Assembly (NCBI RefSeq): GCF_030433855.1 | Contig: NZ_JARUXC010000006.1 | Span: forward strand, 124,001-188,000 | Reading direction: 5' to 3' | DNA from: Agreia sp. PsM10 | GTDB lineage: Bacteria > Actinomycetota > Actinomycetes > Actinomycetales > Microbacteriaceae | DNA: 64,000 nucleotides | Part shown: piece by piece, positions 27,875 to 35,691 of the stretch | Layout: each line of letters opens with the position of its first letter | Numbering within the stretch: position 1 is the first letter of the stretch | Program-made: the position numbers and the translations under genes | The notes under the pieces: model-generated | Databases searched by the model: none | What the model was told of the DNA's origin: nothing | What the model saw: only the letters and a program-made list of their open reading frames with translations

Positions 27875-28837
27875 ATGAATACCGTGACCTCTCGTACCGT
27901 CGTCGTTCTGGCCGGAGGCATCTCGCACGAGCGCGACGTCTCCCTTCGATCGGGTCGGCGCGTCGCCGACGGCCTGCTCGATCGTGGGCACACCGTGATT
28001 CTGCGCGAACCGGATGCGTCGCTCCTGTCGTATCTCGAGACGAATCGTCCCGACGTGGTCTGGCCGGCTCTGCACGGCGCCAGCGGAGAAGACGGCGCCC
28101 TGCGCGCACTGCTGGATGCCCTCGACATCACCTACGTGGGGTCGCAGCCGGGTTCCAGTCGGCTGGCCTGGCACAAGCCCACCGCCAAGGTCATCGTGGC
28201 GCGTGCCGGCTTCTCCACGCCGGAGTCGATCACCCTTCCTCGTGACACATTCCGGGAGCTCGGTTCCGCCCAGGTTCTCGATCGCGTCGCCAGCCAGTTC
28301 GGCACCGACCTCGTCGTGAAGCCGGCCATGGGAGGTTCGGCCCAGGGTGTCACGATGGTCGCCGATACCGATGACCTTCGTCGAGGCGTCGTCGAGGCCT
28401 ACACCTACGGCGATGTCGCACTCATCGAACGTCGCGTCTCCGGCACCGAGATCTCCGTCGGCATCATCGATACCGGCGATGGCCCGTACGCGCTGCCCGC
28501 CGTCGAGATCGAGCCGCGCCTCGGTGTCTACGGCTACGACGCGCGCTACAACGCGGGGGAGACGCGGTTCTTCACGCCGGCTCGTCTCTCCGGCGACATC
28601 ACGGAGCTTGCTCAATCCACTGCGCTCTCGATCCACAACACGCTGGCACTTCGCCACATCTCCCGCGTCGATCTGATCGTCGACGACGACGGCGTCGTTT
28701 GGTTCCTTGAGGCGAACGTGCTGCCCGGCCTCACGGAGACCTCGCTCGTCCCGCAGGCCATTCAGGCAGCGGGACTCAACCTGGGCCAGGTATACGAGGC
28801 GCTCGGTGAGAAGGCGATCGCAGACGCCTCCGCCTGA
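27875..28837 (+). CDS. D-alanine-D-alanine ligase family ATP-grasp protein
   Basis: The 320-residue protein has the Ddl layout: N-terminal GGISHERDVSLRSGRRV (about 14-30), the ATP-grasp core VVKPAMGGSAQGVTMV, and the metal/product region EANVLPGLTETSLVPQA near residue 287. Canonical Ddl has EVNTLPGMT there, so the motif is conserved but altered. It may be a second D-Ala-D-Ala ligase or a ligase for another dipeptide. It starts two bases after the aminotransferase stop, so the genes are co-translated. It is followed by two parS sites and a palindrome separating it from the convergent parB. Confidence 0.83.
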   Translation: MNTVTSRTVVVLAGGISHERDVSLRSGRRVADGLLDRGHTVILREPDASLLSYLETNRPDVVWPALHGASGEDGALRALLDALDITYVGSQPGSSRLAWHKPTAKVIVARAGFSTPESITLPRDTFRELGSAQVLDRVASQFGTDLVVKPAMGGSAQGVTMVADTDDLRRGVVEAYTYGDVALIERRVSGTEISVGIIDTGDGPYALPAVEIEPRLGVYGYDARYNAGETRFFTPARLSGDITELAQSTALSIHNTLALRHISRVDLIVDDDGVVWFLEANVLPGLTETSLVPQAIQAAGLNLGQVYEALGEKAIADASA

Positions 28838-28850
28838 CGTGCAGTCGGAA

Positions 28851-28866
28851 TGTTTCACGTGAAACA
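28851..28866. other. parS site 1
   Basis: TGTTTCACGTGAAACA is a perfect 16-bp palindrome identical to the conserved bacterial parS core bound by ParB. It lies 13 bases after the D-Ala-D-Ala-ligase-like gene and close to the 3' end of parB. Confidence 0.95.
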
Positions 28867-28890
28867 TGACCGTGATGCACATTAACGATG

Positions 28891-28924
28891 CAACCCCGAT
28901 GTTTCACGTGAAACATCGGGGTTG
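28891..28924. other. parS site 2 nested in a perfect 34-bp palindrome
   Basis: The parS core TGTTTCACGTGAAACA occupies 28900-28915. It is the centre of a longer perfect palindrome: CAACCCCGATGTTTCAC (28891-28907) followed directly by its reverse complement (28908-28924). As RNA the extra nine GC-rich pairs could act as a bidirectional terminator between the convergent ligase and parB genes; as DNA it is a ParB loading site. Confidence 0.92.
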
Positions 28925-28944
28925 TTGTCTTGAGGGGGAGAGGC

Positions 28945-29946
28945 TCAGGGCCGACCGAACCCCTTGTCGCCCAGTTCCGCGAGGATGCGATTCAGGTCGC
29001 CGATGGTCGCGAAGTCGATGACGATCTGACCTTTCGCCCTGCCCAGACTGACCTTCACACGCGTGTCGAGGCGATCACCCAGTCGATCCGCGATCTCGTC
29101 GAGGTGCCCGCGCTTCGTGCCCGCGACCGTCTTGGCCTTGGCCGGCTTCGGCACGGCAGTCGCCGCAGCCTCTGCAGCTCGAACCGACAGGTCCTCGTTC
29201 ACGATCTTGTCAGCCAGACGAGTCATCGCCTCGGCATCTCCGGCAGAGAGCACGGCACGCGCGTGGCCTGCGCTCAGCACCCCGGCAGCCACCCGCTTCT
29301 GCACCGCGGCCGGCAGACGAAGCAGGCGAATGGTGTTGGTGATCTGCGGGCGCGAACGACCGATCCGTGTGGCCAGCTCGTCTTGCGTGATGCCGAAGTC
29401 GCTCAACAGCTGCTGGTAGGCAGACGCCTCCTCGAGTGGGTTCAGCTCGGAACGGTGAAGGTTCTCGAGCAGCGCATCGCGCAGCATGTTCTCATCTGCC
29501 GTGTCCTTGACGATCGCCGGGATCGTGTCGAGGCCGACCTGGCGTGTGGCCCGCAAGCGACGCTCACCCATGACGAGCTCGTATTTGGGCGTCTCGCCGT
29601 CTACAACGGGGAGAGGCCGCACCACGACCGGCTGCAGCACACCGATCTCCCGAATCGACACGACCAGCTCGGCGAGGTCGTCCTCTTTGAAGACGGCGCG
29701 AGGCTGCTTCGCGTTGGGAACGATGTCGGCGGGGTTCAGATGCGCCAGCCGAGCGCCCGGCACCTCGACCAGCTCCGTCTCGGTCCGACTCGCCTGCGGC
29801 AGCGTCGACACCGTCGCATCGCCGCGGTCGGCGAAGAAGACATCGACAGGCCGGGCTCCCGGCCGGCCGTCGGCGTCGACCGCATCGTTCGTGGGAATGA
29901 GCGCACCGATTCCGCGGCCCAGGCCTGTTCTCTTCTTAGTTGCCAT
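28945..29946 (-). CDS. parB: Chromosome-partitioning protein ParB
   Basis: The 333-residue protein has the ParB nuclease/CTP domain (IREIGVLQPVVVRPL; GERRLRATRQVG; ENLHRSELNPLEEASAYQQL), the helix-turn-helix that reads parS (ITQDELATRIGRSRPQITNTIRLL), and a C-terminal dimerisation region. The arginine-rich start (KKRTGLGRGIGALIP) is the ParA-stimulating type. ParB loads at parS and spreads to organise the origin. Its start overlaps the parA end by 11 bases. Confidence 0.97.
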   Translation of the reverse strand: MATKKRTGLGRGIGALIPTNDAVDADGRPGARPVDVFFADRGDATVSTLPQASRTETELVEVPGARLAHLNPADIVPNAKQPRAVFKEDDLAELVVSIREIGVLQPVVVRPLPVVDGETPKYELVMGERRLRATRQVGLDTIPAIVKDTADENMLRDALLENLHRSELNPLEEASAYQQLLSDFGITQDELATRIGRSRPQITNTIRLLRLPAAVQKRVAAGVLSAGHARAVLSAGDAEAMTRLADKIVNEDLSVRAAEAAATAVPKPAKAKTVAGTKRGHLDEIADRLGDRLDTRVKVSLGRAKGQIVIDFATIGDLNRILAELGDKGFGRP

Positions 29947-30862
29947 CGGTGGGCGCTCCTCTGTCTGCGATCTCGGCTGCGGCTTCGAAATACGAGAGCG
30001 CGCCGGGTGAATTGGGGTCGAAGCTGATCACGGTCTGACCATAGCTGGGCGCCTCTGACACTCTCACCGACCGTGGAATGACGGCGGCCAGGGTCTGGTC
30101 GGGGAAATGGCTGCGCACGTCCTCCGCGACCTGGAATGCCAGACGAGTGCGTCCGTCGTACATGGTCAGCAGAATCGTCGACACGGCCAGGGTCGGATTC
30201 AAGTGACGCTCGATGAGCTGGATGTTCTTGAGCAGTTGGCTCAGACCCTCGAGTGCGTAGTACTCGCACTGGATGGGGATGAGAACCTCGTGGGCCGCGA
30301 CGAACGCGTTGATCGTGAGCAACCCCAGCGAGGGAGGACAATCGATGAAGACGTAGTGATAGGCGACGCCCGCGTCGAACGATTCCTGCAGATAGGTGTC
30401 GACGCTGCTGCGCAGACGTTGCTCACGGGCGACCATGGGAACCAGCTCGATCTCGGCTCCCGCCAGGTCGATGGTCGCAGGCACACAGAACAACGTGTCG
30501 AACTCGGGGCTCTTCTGCACGAGATCCGACATCGGCTCATCTCGGATCAACGCGTCGTATACGCTCGGCGTCTCCGCCCGGTGCTCGACTCCGAGTGCGG
30601 TCGACGCATTGCCCTGAGGGTCGAGGTCGATGACGAGAACTCGAGCTCCGCTCCGCGCGAGGGCGGCGGCGAGGTTGACGGTCGTGGTGGTCTTGCCCAC
30701 GCCGCCCTTTTGGTTCGCGACCGTGAACACCCTAGTGGTCTCCGGCAGCGGCACGACACGTTTGGCGAAGTTGCGTCGCCGGTTCGAGAGGTCGGCCAGT
30801 TCACGAGCCAGGGGCGTCGACGCATCGAATGATGCGGCTCCGCCGATTGCTTCCGTTGACAT
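29936..30862 (-). CDS. parA: Chromosome-partitioning ATPase ParA
   Basis: The 308-residue ATPase has a deviant Walker A, VANQKGGVGKTTTTVNLAAA (near residue 47), then DLDPQGNASTALG and FIDCPPSLGLLT. I chose the ATG at 30862 because AGGA precedes it at normal spacing; the frame stays open to 30937 without conserved sequence. ParA moves the ParB-parS complex. It is co-transcribed with parB and overlaps it by 11 bases. Upstream is the long repeat-bearing intergenic region with two more parS sites. Confidence 0.96.
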   Translation of the reverse strand: MSTEAIGGAASFDASTPLARELADLSNRRRNFAKRVVPLPETTRVFTVANQKGGVGKTTTTVNLAAALARSGARVLVIDLDPQGNASTALGVEHRAETPSVYDALIRDEPMSDLVQKSPEFDTLFCVPATIDLAGAEIELVPMVAREQRLRSSVDTYLQESFDAGVAYHYVFIDCPPSLGLLTINAFVAAHEVLIPIQCEYYALEGLSQLLKNIQLIERHLNPTLAVSTILLTMYDGRTRLAFQVAEDVRSHFPDQTLAAVIPRSVRVSEAPSYGQTVISFDPNSPGALSYFEAAAEIADRGAPTDGN

Positions 30863-31252
30863 CCACAAATCCTGACTTGCTGAGTTCCGTTGTCGACCTG
30901 TTGAGACCCGAGGTCGGGGGAGGGGGATGGGAGACATCGATCGACCACTGAAGCGATCGAATGTCGAAACGAAATCGTCCCTAGACCAAAGTACCTGTCG
31001 CCGCTGGAAACTCTAAGTTGAGACCGAAATAGGTCGAATTCGGCCCCGATTCGGAGATTTTCCGAGCGACCGAAAATCGCTTAGGATCCGTTTCAGCGAA
31101 CGAAAAATTCGTTGTCTCTCTTGACTGCAAGCCGTGTGGCACGGTAGGTGAGTCTCGCGCACCGGATTGAGCGAGTGCCTCCAAGTGAACCTGGCCTGGC
31201 GCCCGTTCCACTGCTCGATGTATAGCTTTCTCATTCGGCCCCGAACTTCGGA

Positions 31253-31268
31253 TGTTTCACGTGAAACA
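31253..31268. other. parS site 3
   Basis: TGTTTCACGTGAAACA, the same perfect 16-bp parS palindrome, in the non-coding region upstream of parA, about 220 bases before the tandem repeats. Confidence 0.95.
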
Positions 31269-31490
31269 TGGCGGCTGTGACGGGTGGTCGTCGGACCAAT
31301 CCATCTCGACCGATCACGACAGATTCTCGATCCACGGCGTCGATTGATCGATCGAACGTCAACCACTTAGCGAACCGAACTCCCCACCGCAGCAGCATCG
31401 CCACGACCACAACCGACCAAGTCGACCAGCGACTCGAGCTGTACTGTCCGCACGCGGTTCGACCGGAAAACCACATCCACTCGCCGATCG

Positions 31491-31930
31491 AGTAGCCGCG
31501 CTAAGAACGAGCCGACGTATCGAAATCATCCACTGGGGCATTGATACGTCTACGAGCGACCAACTCGACCCACCCATCTCGTTGAGTGGATATCCACCCT
31601 GGCACAGGGTGAACAACCACGCCCCAGGTCGACGTGACAATGCGAGCTGGATCTCGCTGGCCGCACCAATGCGCCGATTGAGTAGCCCACGAAGAACGAG
31701 CCGACGCATCGAAATCCTCCACTGCGAGCGAAATCGACTCGTCTACGATCGACCAACTCGACCCGACCATCTCGTTGACTAGTTATACACACTGGAACAG
31801 GGCGAACAACCGCACCCCGGGGTCGACCTGACAATGCGAGCCGGACCTCGCTGGCCACACACCAATTCAGCGAGCGAGTAGCCGCGCGAGGAACGAGCCG
31901 GCTATCGAAATCCTCTACTGCAGTATCGAT
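31491..31930. repeat. Diverged tandem repeats, about 190-196 bp period
   Basis: Copies begin with AGTAGCC-type sequence at 31491, 31681 and 31877, and each continues with an AACGAGCCG..ATCGAAATC block. Copies 1 and 2 also share GACCAACTCGACC, CATCTCGTTGA, CAGGG(T/C)GAACAACC and TGACAATGCGAGC in the same order. Copy 3 decays after about 50 bases, and weaker similarity reaches back to about 31420. The periods (190 and 196) are not multiples of three, so any reading frame is broken between copies. Confidence 0.85.
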
Positions 31931-32270
31931 GGGACGAGAAGCGGGCATCACGACCAAAGCGGCACGGTCAACCCTGTTCTTTCGGTAAGGGAGAACCCTC
32001 GCCTGCACACCCGATCCAGATGCGGGGTGATCCTCCCGCACCCGCTCAGCTGACGGATCGCTGCGGATACCCCATAGCCCCGCATCCACGTACACCGGAA
32101 CCCGATCAACTTCAGGCCGATCGCCACGTCTCGACCGAGCCGGTGCGCCATTTTTTCTCAACGCCCGAGATCGTGACGTTCCACGCGGAGAAGGCGGAAC
32201 CGCGCCGCGGAAGCCCTAGCCCTCCGGCTTCTGGGGGAGTGAGAACTTCAGCGATCATCCCTACGGTCGA

Positions 32271-32286
32271 TGTTTCACGTGAAACA
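32271..32286. other. parS site 4
   Basis: TGTTTCACGTGAAACA, identical to the other three sites, lying 11 bases from the 3' end of rsmG. Confidence 0.95.
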
Positions 32287-32296
32287 TCGGCCTCTC

Positions 32297-32932
32297 TCAG
32301 GCGACGGTGGCTCTGATCACCCGGGTCGTCTCGGGCAATATTCCTTCGCCCAGCTCGATGACTTCGACGTCGCGGAGCTTGAAGCGACGGATCTGCTTCT
32401 CAGCCGCCTCGATCTCTTTCGCAGCGTTGATGCCCTTCATCAGAATGAACTCGCCACCCGGAACAACCAGGGGAGCGCACATGGGGATCAGCTTCGAAAA
32501 GGCGCTCACCGCTCGGGCCGTCAACTGATCGAAGCCCTCGGGTAGACGAACATCTTCGGCCCGATCACGAAGCACCGCCACATTGTCGAGTCCGAGTTCT
32601 CGCACCTGATCGTTGAGCCACTTCACCCGACGCTCCATGGGCTCGATGAGCGTGAAGTGCACATCGGGCCGAGCGATCGCCAAGACGAGACCAGGCAGGC
32701 CAGCTCCACTGCCGATGTCGCCGACAGTTCCTCCGCGAAGCAGCGGCGCCACGATCGCGCAATTCAGAACATGCCGGGTCCACAGGCGGGGCAGCTCGAG
32801 GGGTCCGATCAAGCCGTACTCCTCGCCGTGAGTAGCGAGGGCATTCGTGAACCGACGTGCGATCTCGATGCGGTCTCCGAAGAGCTCGGCCGCAACGGCG
32901 GGCTCGGCTTCGGTGTTCTCAGGGATGCTCAC
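32297..32932 (-). CDS. rsmG: 16S rRNA (guanine-N7) methyltransferase RsmG (GidB)
   Basis: The 211-residue protein has the SAM-binding motif VGDIGSGAGLPGLVLAIARP (about residues 70-89) and the following FTLIEPMERRVKWLN typical of RsmG, which methylates G527 (E. coli numbering) of 16S rRNA. It is part of the conserved origin-side run rpmH-rnpA-yidD-yidC-jag-rsmG, 31 bases after jag. A parS site lies directly after its stop. Confidence 0.95.
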   Translation of the reverse strand: MSIPENTEAEPAVAAELFGDRIEIARRFTNALATHGEEYGLIGPLELPRLWTRHVLNCAIVAPLLRGGTVGDIGSGAGLPGLVLAIARPDVHFTLIEPMERRVKWLNDQVRELGLDNVAVLRDRAEDVRLPEGFDQLTARAVSAFSKLIPMCAPLVVPGGEFILMKGINAAKEIEAAEKQIRRFKLRDVEVIELGEGILPETTRVIRATVA

Positions 32933-32963
32933 TGTGTGGTGCCCGGGGTCGTGGGGGAGTGGG

Positions 32964-33542
32964 TCAGGCCCGCGTGATCACGGTGTGGCGATCGCGACCG
33001 TCACCCTCCGACGCCGAGACGAATCCGCGTTCGGCCACGATGTCGTGCACCAGCTTGCGCTCGTACGACGACATGGGCTCCAGCGCTGCCGACTCTTCGC
33101 CGGCCTCGATGCGCGCCACAGCGGCGTCGACGAGACGGCCCAACTCGTCCTGCCGAGCCTCGCGGCTTCCGCCGACATCGAGGATCAAGCGGCTGAACGC
33201 ACCGGTCTTGGTCTGCACGGCAAGGCGGGTGAGTTCCTGAAGGGCGTTCACCGTATCGGGCTTCGACAGCACCCGGATGTTGCTGTCGCCGGACGCGTTG
33301 ACGGAGATATAGGCACGGCCACCGCGGGTGTCGATGTCGATGTCACCGTCGAGATCGCAGATGTCGAGGAGCTCCTCGATGTAGTCGGCCGCGATGTCGC
33401 CCTCGTCATCGAGGTTCGCCTCGGGCGTCGACTCGGGCGACTCGACAGGATCGGTGCCGACGACGTTCTCATCGACGACCTCGACGGCCACGTCTGTCTC
33501 ATCGTTCGACACGGCTGCGGCGTCTGTTGTCACGTCACTCAC
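32964..33542 (-). CDS. jag: KhpB/Jag RNA-binding protein (KH-R3H)
   Basis: The 192-residue protein has a long acidic N-terminal tail (residues 1-50), a KH-like domain (DIDIDTRGGRAYISVNASGD onward, about 65-130), and a C-terminal R3H domain with ERKLVHD (Arg-x3-His). The N-terminal Jag domain of Firmicutes is absent, as is usual in actinobacteria. It overlaps the yidC stop by four bases (ATGA). It is thought to bind RNA in growth and division control. Confidence 0.93.
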   Translation of the reverse strand: MSDVTTDAAAVSNDETDVAVEVVDENVVGTDPVESPESTPEANLDDEGDIAADYIEELLDICDLDGDIDIDTRGGRAYISVNASGDSNIRVLSKPDTVNALQELTRLAVQTKTGAFSRLILDVGGSREARQDELGRLVDAAVARIEAGEESAALEPMSSYERKLVHDIVAERGFVSASEGDGRDRHTVITRA

Positions 33543-34498
33543 TTGGATCCACCCTGCTTCTTGGCTCGGTTCTTGCTCACGGGCTGCTGCCGCTGCGTCG
33601 TCTTCGGGGTCTGGTCTTCGACGACCTCGTCGCTCAGAGGACCGTCTTTGATCACGAGCTTGCCTCGCTTGGCGAGTCGCGCCTCGCGTGCCTTGGCGGC
33701 CTCGCTGCCCGGTGTGGGCATGTTGCGGATGACCAGGAACTGCTGCCCCATGGTCCAGAAGTTCGAGGTGAGCCAGTAGAACATGACGCCCAGCGGGAAG
33801 GCCACGCCGGAGAAGATGAAGACCACGGGAAGGATGTACAGCAGGATGCGCTGCTGCTTGAACATCGGGCTGTTCTTGGCCTCGGGCGACTGGTTCTTCG
33901 ACATGATCTGCAGCTGCGTGATGAACTGTGAGGCGGTCATCAGAGCGATCATCGTGACCGCGAAGACGATGACGAGCACACTGCCCTCGTTGTTCGCGAG
34001 CGTCGCTTTGAGCGGGGCACCGAAGAGATCGGACTCGCCGAACGACTTGGCCAGCGACTCATTGAGCAGACCCACGCCGCCACCGGGCTTCTCGTGCTGC
34101 GCGTCGTTGAGCACCGAGAAGAGCGAGAAGAAGATCGGCATCTGCAGAAGCAGGGGCAGGCACGAACTCAGGGGATTGGTGCCCGTGCGCTTGTACAGCT
34201 CCATGGTCTCGCGCGACATGGCCTCGCGGGAGAACTGGTCCTTCTTGCCCTTGTACTTGTCTTGGATCTTCTTGAGTTGGGGCGCGACCTCGAGCATCTT
34301 GCGTTGACTCTTGATCTGCCGAACGAAGATCGGGATGAGAGCGGCACGGATGACCAGCACCAGACCCACGATCGACAGCACCCAGGTCAATCCGTCGTCG
34401 GGGTTGAGTCCGACCCACGTCCAGACGTAGTGGAATGCGACCAGGATGAGTTCGACGACCCATTTGATCGGCCAAAGTATGGTGCCGAGGAGATCCAA
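33539..34498 (-). CDS. yidC: Membrane protein insertase YidC
   Basis: The 319-residue insertase begins MDLLGTILWPIKWVVELILV and has the conserved 60KD_IMP core (MELYKRTGTNPLSSCLPLLLQMPIFFSLFSVL). The conserved groove arginine is in GLVLVIRAALIP. The tail after about residue 270 is basic (KNRAKKQGGSK), suited to ribosome contact. It lies 5 bases after yidD and overlaps jag. Confidence 0.96.
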   Translation of the reverse strand: MDLLGTILWPIKWVVELILVAFHYVWTWVGLNPDDGLTWVLSIVGLVLVIRAALIPIFVRQIKSQRKMLEVAPQLKKIQDKYKGKKDQFSREAMSRETMELYKRTGTNPLSSCLPLLLQMPIFFSLFSVLNDAQHEKPGGGVGLLNESLAKSFGESDLFGAPLKATLANNEGSVLVIVFAVTMIALMTASQFITQLQIMSKNQSPEAKNSPMFKQQRILLYILPVVFIFSGVAFPLGVMFYWLTSNFWTMGQQFLVIRNMPTPGSEAAKAREARLAKRGKLVIKDGPLSDEVVEDQTPKTTQRQQPVSKNRAKKQGGSK

Positions 34499-34503
34499 AG
34501 CGT

Positions 34504-34845
34504 CTAGCCCTTTCCGTGGCTACGTGGAACAACGAAACCGAACGGCGTCAGCGCGTATCGGGGGTTCTTGGCCGGTCGAACGTCGTCGACGCCGCCGGCG
34601 GCCCAGGGGTGGCAGCGCGCGATGCGCAGGATCCCCAGGCCGGTTCCCACAGACAGCCCGCGGTGCTGGATTGCCTGAAGGGTGTACGAGGAACACGACG
34701 GGTAGTACCGGCACACGTCGCCGTACAGGGGAGAGATGACGGCCCTGTACCCGCGCAGGAAAAGCACAGCGGCATTGCGCGGCAGGAGAAACAGGCTGAT
34801 CAGCACGTATTTCGCCGAGATGGAGGAAACCGGAACCGTCGTCAT
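34504..34845 (-). CDS. yidD: Membrane protein insertion efficiency factor YidD
   Basis: The 113-residue protein has the YidD signature PLYGDVCRYYPSCSSYTLQA (about 41-60) with three cysteines, and the ARCHPWAAGGVDDV end. An amphipathic N-terminal helix attaches it to the membrane, where it assists YidC. Its start overlaps the rnpA stop by four bases. Confidence 0.95.
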   Translation of the reverse strand: MTTVPVSSISAKYVLISLFLLPRNAAVLFLRGYRAVISPLYGDVCRYYPSCSSYTLQAIQHRGLSVGTGLGILRIARCHPWAAGGVDDVRPAKNPRYALTPFGFVVPRSHGKG

Positions 34846-35195
34846 ACGAGTGCGGATCCCTTCCGGAGCGATGCGGCCAACTCCTGGCAGAGTACGCCGT
34901 AAGGCTGAGATGCAGCCCCGGGAAGAGCCCGGACCACGACATCGGTTCCCGGCTTCACCTGATCGAGCATGCTGTAGCTGGCGGCCTTCAGTCGCCGACG
35001 CACCCTGTTGCGGATGACGGCCACGCCCACGGACTTGGCCACGATGAACCCGAACCGGGGAGCACCGGCGGAGGACTCGTCGTTTTTGGGTGCACGAAGG
35101 TACGTCACGGCATTGGGGGACACGAAGCGTGTTCCCCGCCGGACCACACCGCGATAGTCATCCGCGGTCGTGATCCGGTTGGCGTGAGCCAACAC
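34842..35195 (-). CDS. rnpA: Ribonuclease P protein component
   Basis: The 117-residue protein has the RnpA signature RFGFIVAKSVGVAVIRNRVRRRLKAA (about residues 47-72; the RNRVRRRLK block binds the RNase P RNA). It starts with GTG at 35195, 19 bases after rpmH, and overlaps yidD at its end. It helps RNase P process tRNA 5' ends. Confidence 0.96.
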   Translation of the reverse strand: MLAHANRITTADDYRGVVRRGTRFVSPNAVTYLRAPKNDESSAGAPRFGFIVAKSVGVAVIRNRVRRRLKAASYSMLDQVKPGTDVVVRALPGAASQPYGVLCQELAASLRKGSALV

Positions 35196-35214
35196 AGCGA
35201 AACGAGGTCGGCTG

Positions 35215-35352
35215 CTACGCGGAGAGCTCGGTGCGACCCTTGCGGCGACGAGCGCCGAGGATGGCGCGGCCGGCGCGCGTGCGCATGCGCAGACGGAAGC
35301 CGTGCACCTTGGCGCGACGGCGGTTGTTCGGCTGGAAAGTTCTCTTGCTCAT
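35215..35352 (-). CDS. rpmH: 50S ribosomal protein L34
   Basis: A 45-residue basic protein: [20 protein letters not shown], then [19 protein letters not shown], matching bL34 end to end. It is the first gene of the leftward origin operon (rpmH-rnpA-yidD-yidC-jag-rsmG), facing dnaA across a 339-bp gap. The ATG at 35352 is the only possible start. Confidence 0.97.
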   Translation of the reverse strand: MSKRTFQPNNRRRAKVHGFRLRMRTRAGRAILGARRRKGRTELSA

Positions 35353-35691
35353 GGTGTGTTCTCCGTGGCCCGGACCTCATCGCGTGTGCACGACAGGGAA
35401 CCGGGAAAGTAAGTGCGGGCCGATTGGCCACAAGTCAACTGATTAAACCTACGACCTCGAATGCCAATGGTCAAACTTCACGGGCACAAAGAATCAATTA
35501 TCCACAGACTGTGGAAACTGCCTGTGCATGACACGCGTAGAGTCAATACAGTGAGCTTGCCCTGCCGCATGGCAGCAACTAGCTTAGTTATCCAGCCCGC
35601 TGGCGCTCGGGGACGCTCAGCACGCCGGCTCGATCTGCTCTCGTTTTCCACAGGCAGAATTGCTTTTTTCATATTGTTCGACGGGAGTTCC
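35353..35691. other. Intergenic region between rpmH and dnaA (left part of the origin)
   Basis: 339 bp with no gene. It must hold the divergent rpmH and dnaA promoters. A perfect DnaA box TTATCCACA lies at 35498-35506, closely followed by TGTGGA. A one-mismatch box TTTTCCACA lies at 35644-35652, and a half-match TTATCCA starts at 35588. A GGGAG at proper spacing before 35692 marks the dnaA start. Confidence 0.75.

Larger units (their letters stand above)
30863..32296. other. 1.4-kb non-coding region between rsmG and parA
   Basis: I see no convincing gene. The GC content is visibly lower than that of the flanking genes, and open frames here are short and not conserved across repeat copies. 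It contains parS site 3, the diverged 190-bp tandem repeats and parS site 4, and presumably the parAB promoter near 30863-31000. It behaves like a centromere-like region. Confidence 0.75.

Noticed and set aside
28851-28924. The two close palindromes considered as a CRISPR fragment or insertion-sequence ends
   Set aside because: Both cores are exact parS sites beside parB; there are no spacers or transposase.
30863-30937. Upstream extension of ParA by 25 residues
   Set aside because: The extension is not conserved, and AGGA sits before the ATG at 30862.
31550-32161. Possible minus-strand gene with repeated peptide segments (VEDFD, SQRDGRVELV) in the parA-rsmG gap
   Set aside because: The peptide repeats arise from the DNA tandem repeats; the copies fall in different frames because the period is not a multiple of three, and no ribosome site is seen.
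35461-35691. Upstream extension of DnaA by 77 codons
   Set aside because: This stretch contains DnaA boxes and the dnaA promoter; conserved DnaA sequence starts at 35692 behind GGGAG.
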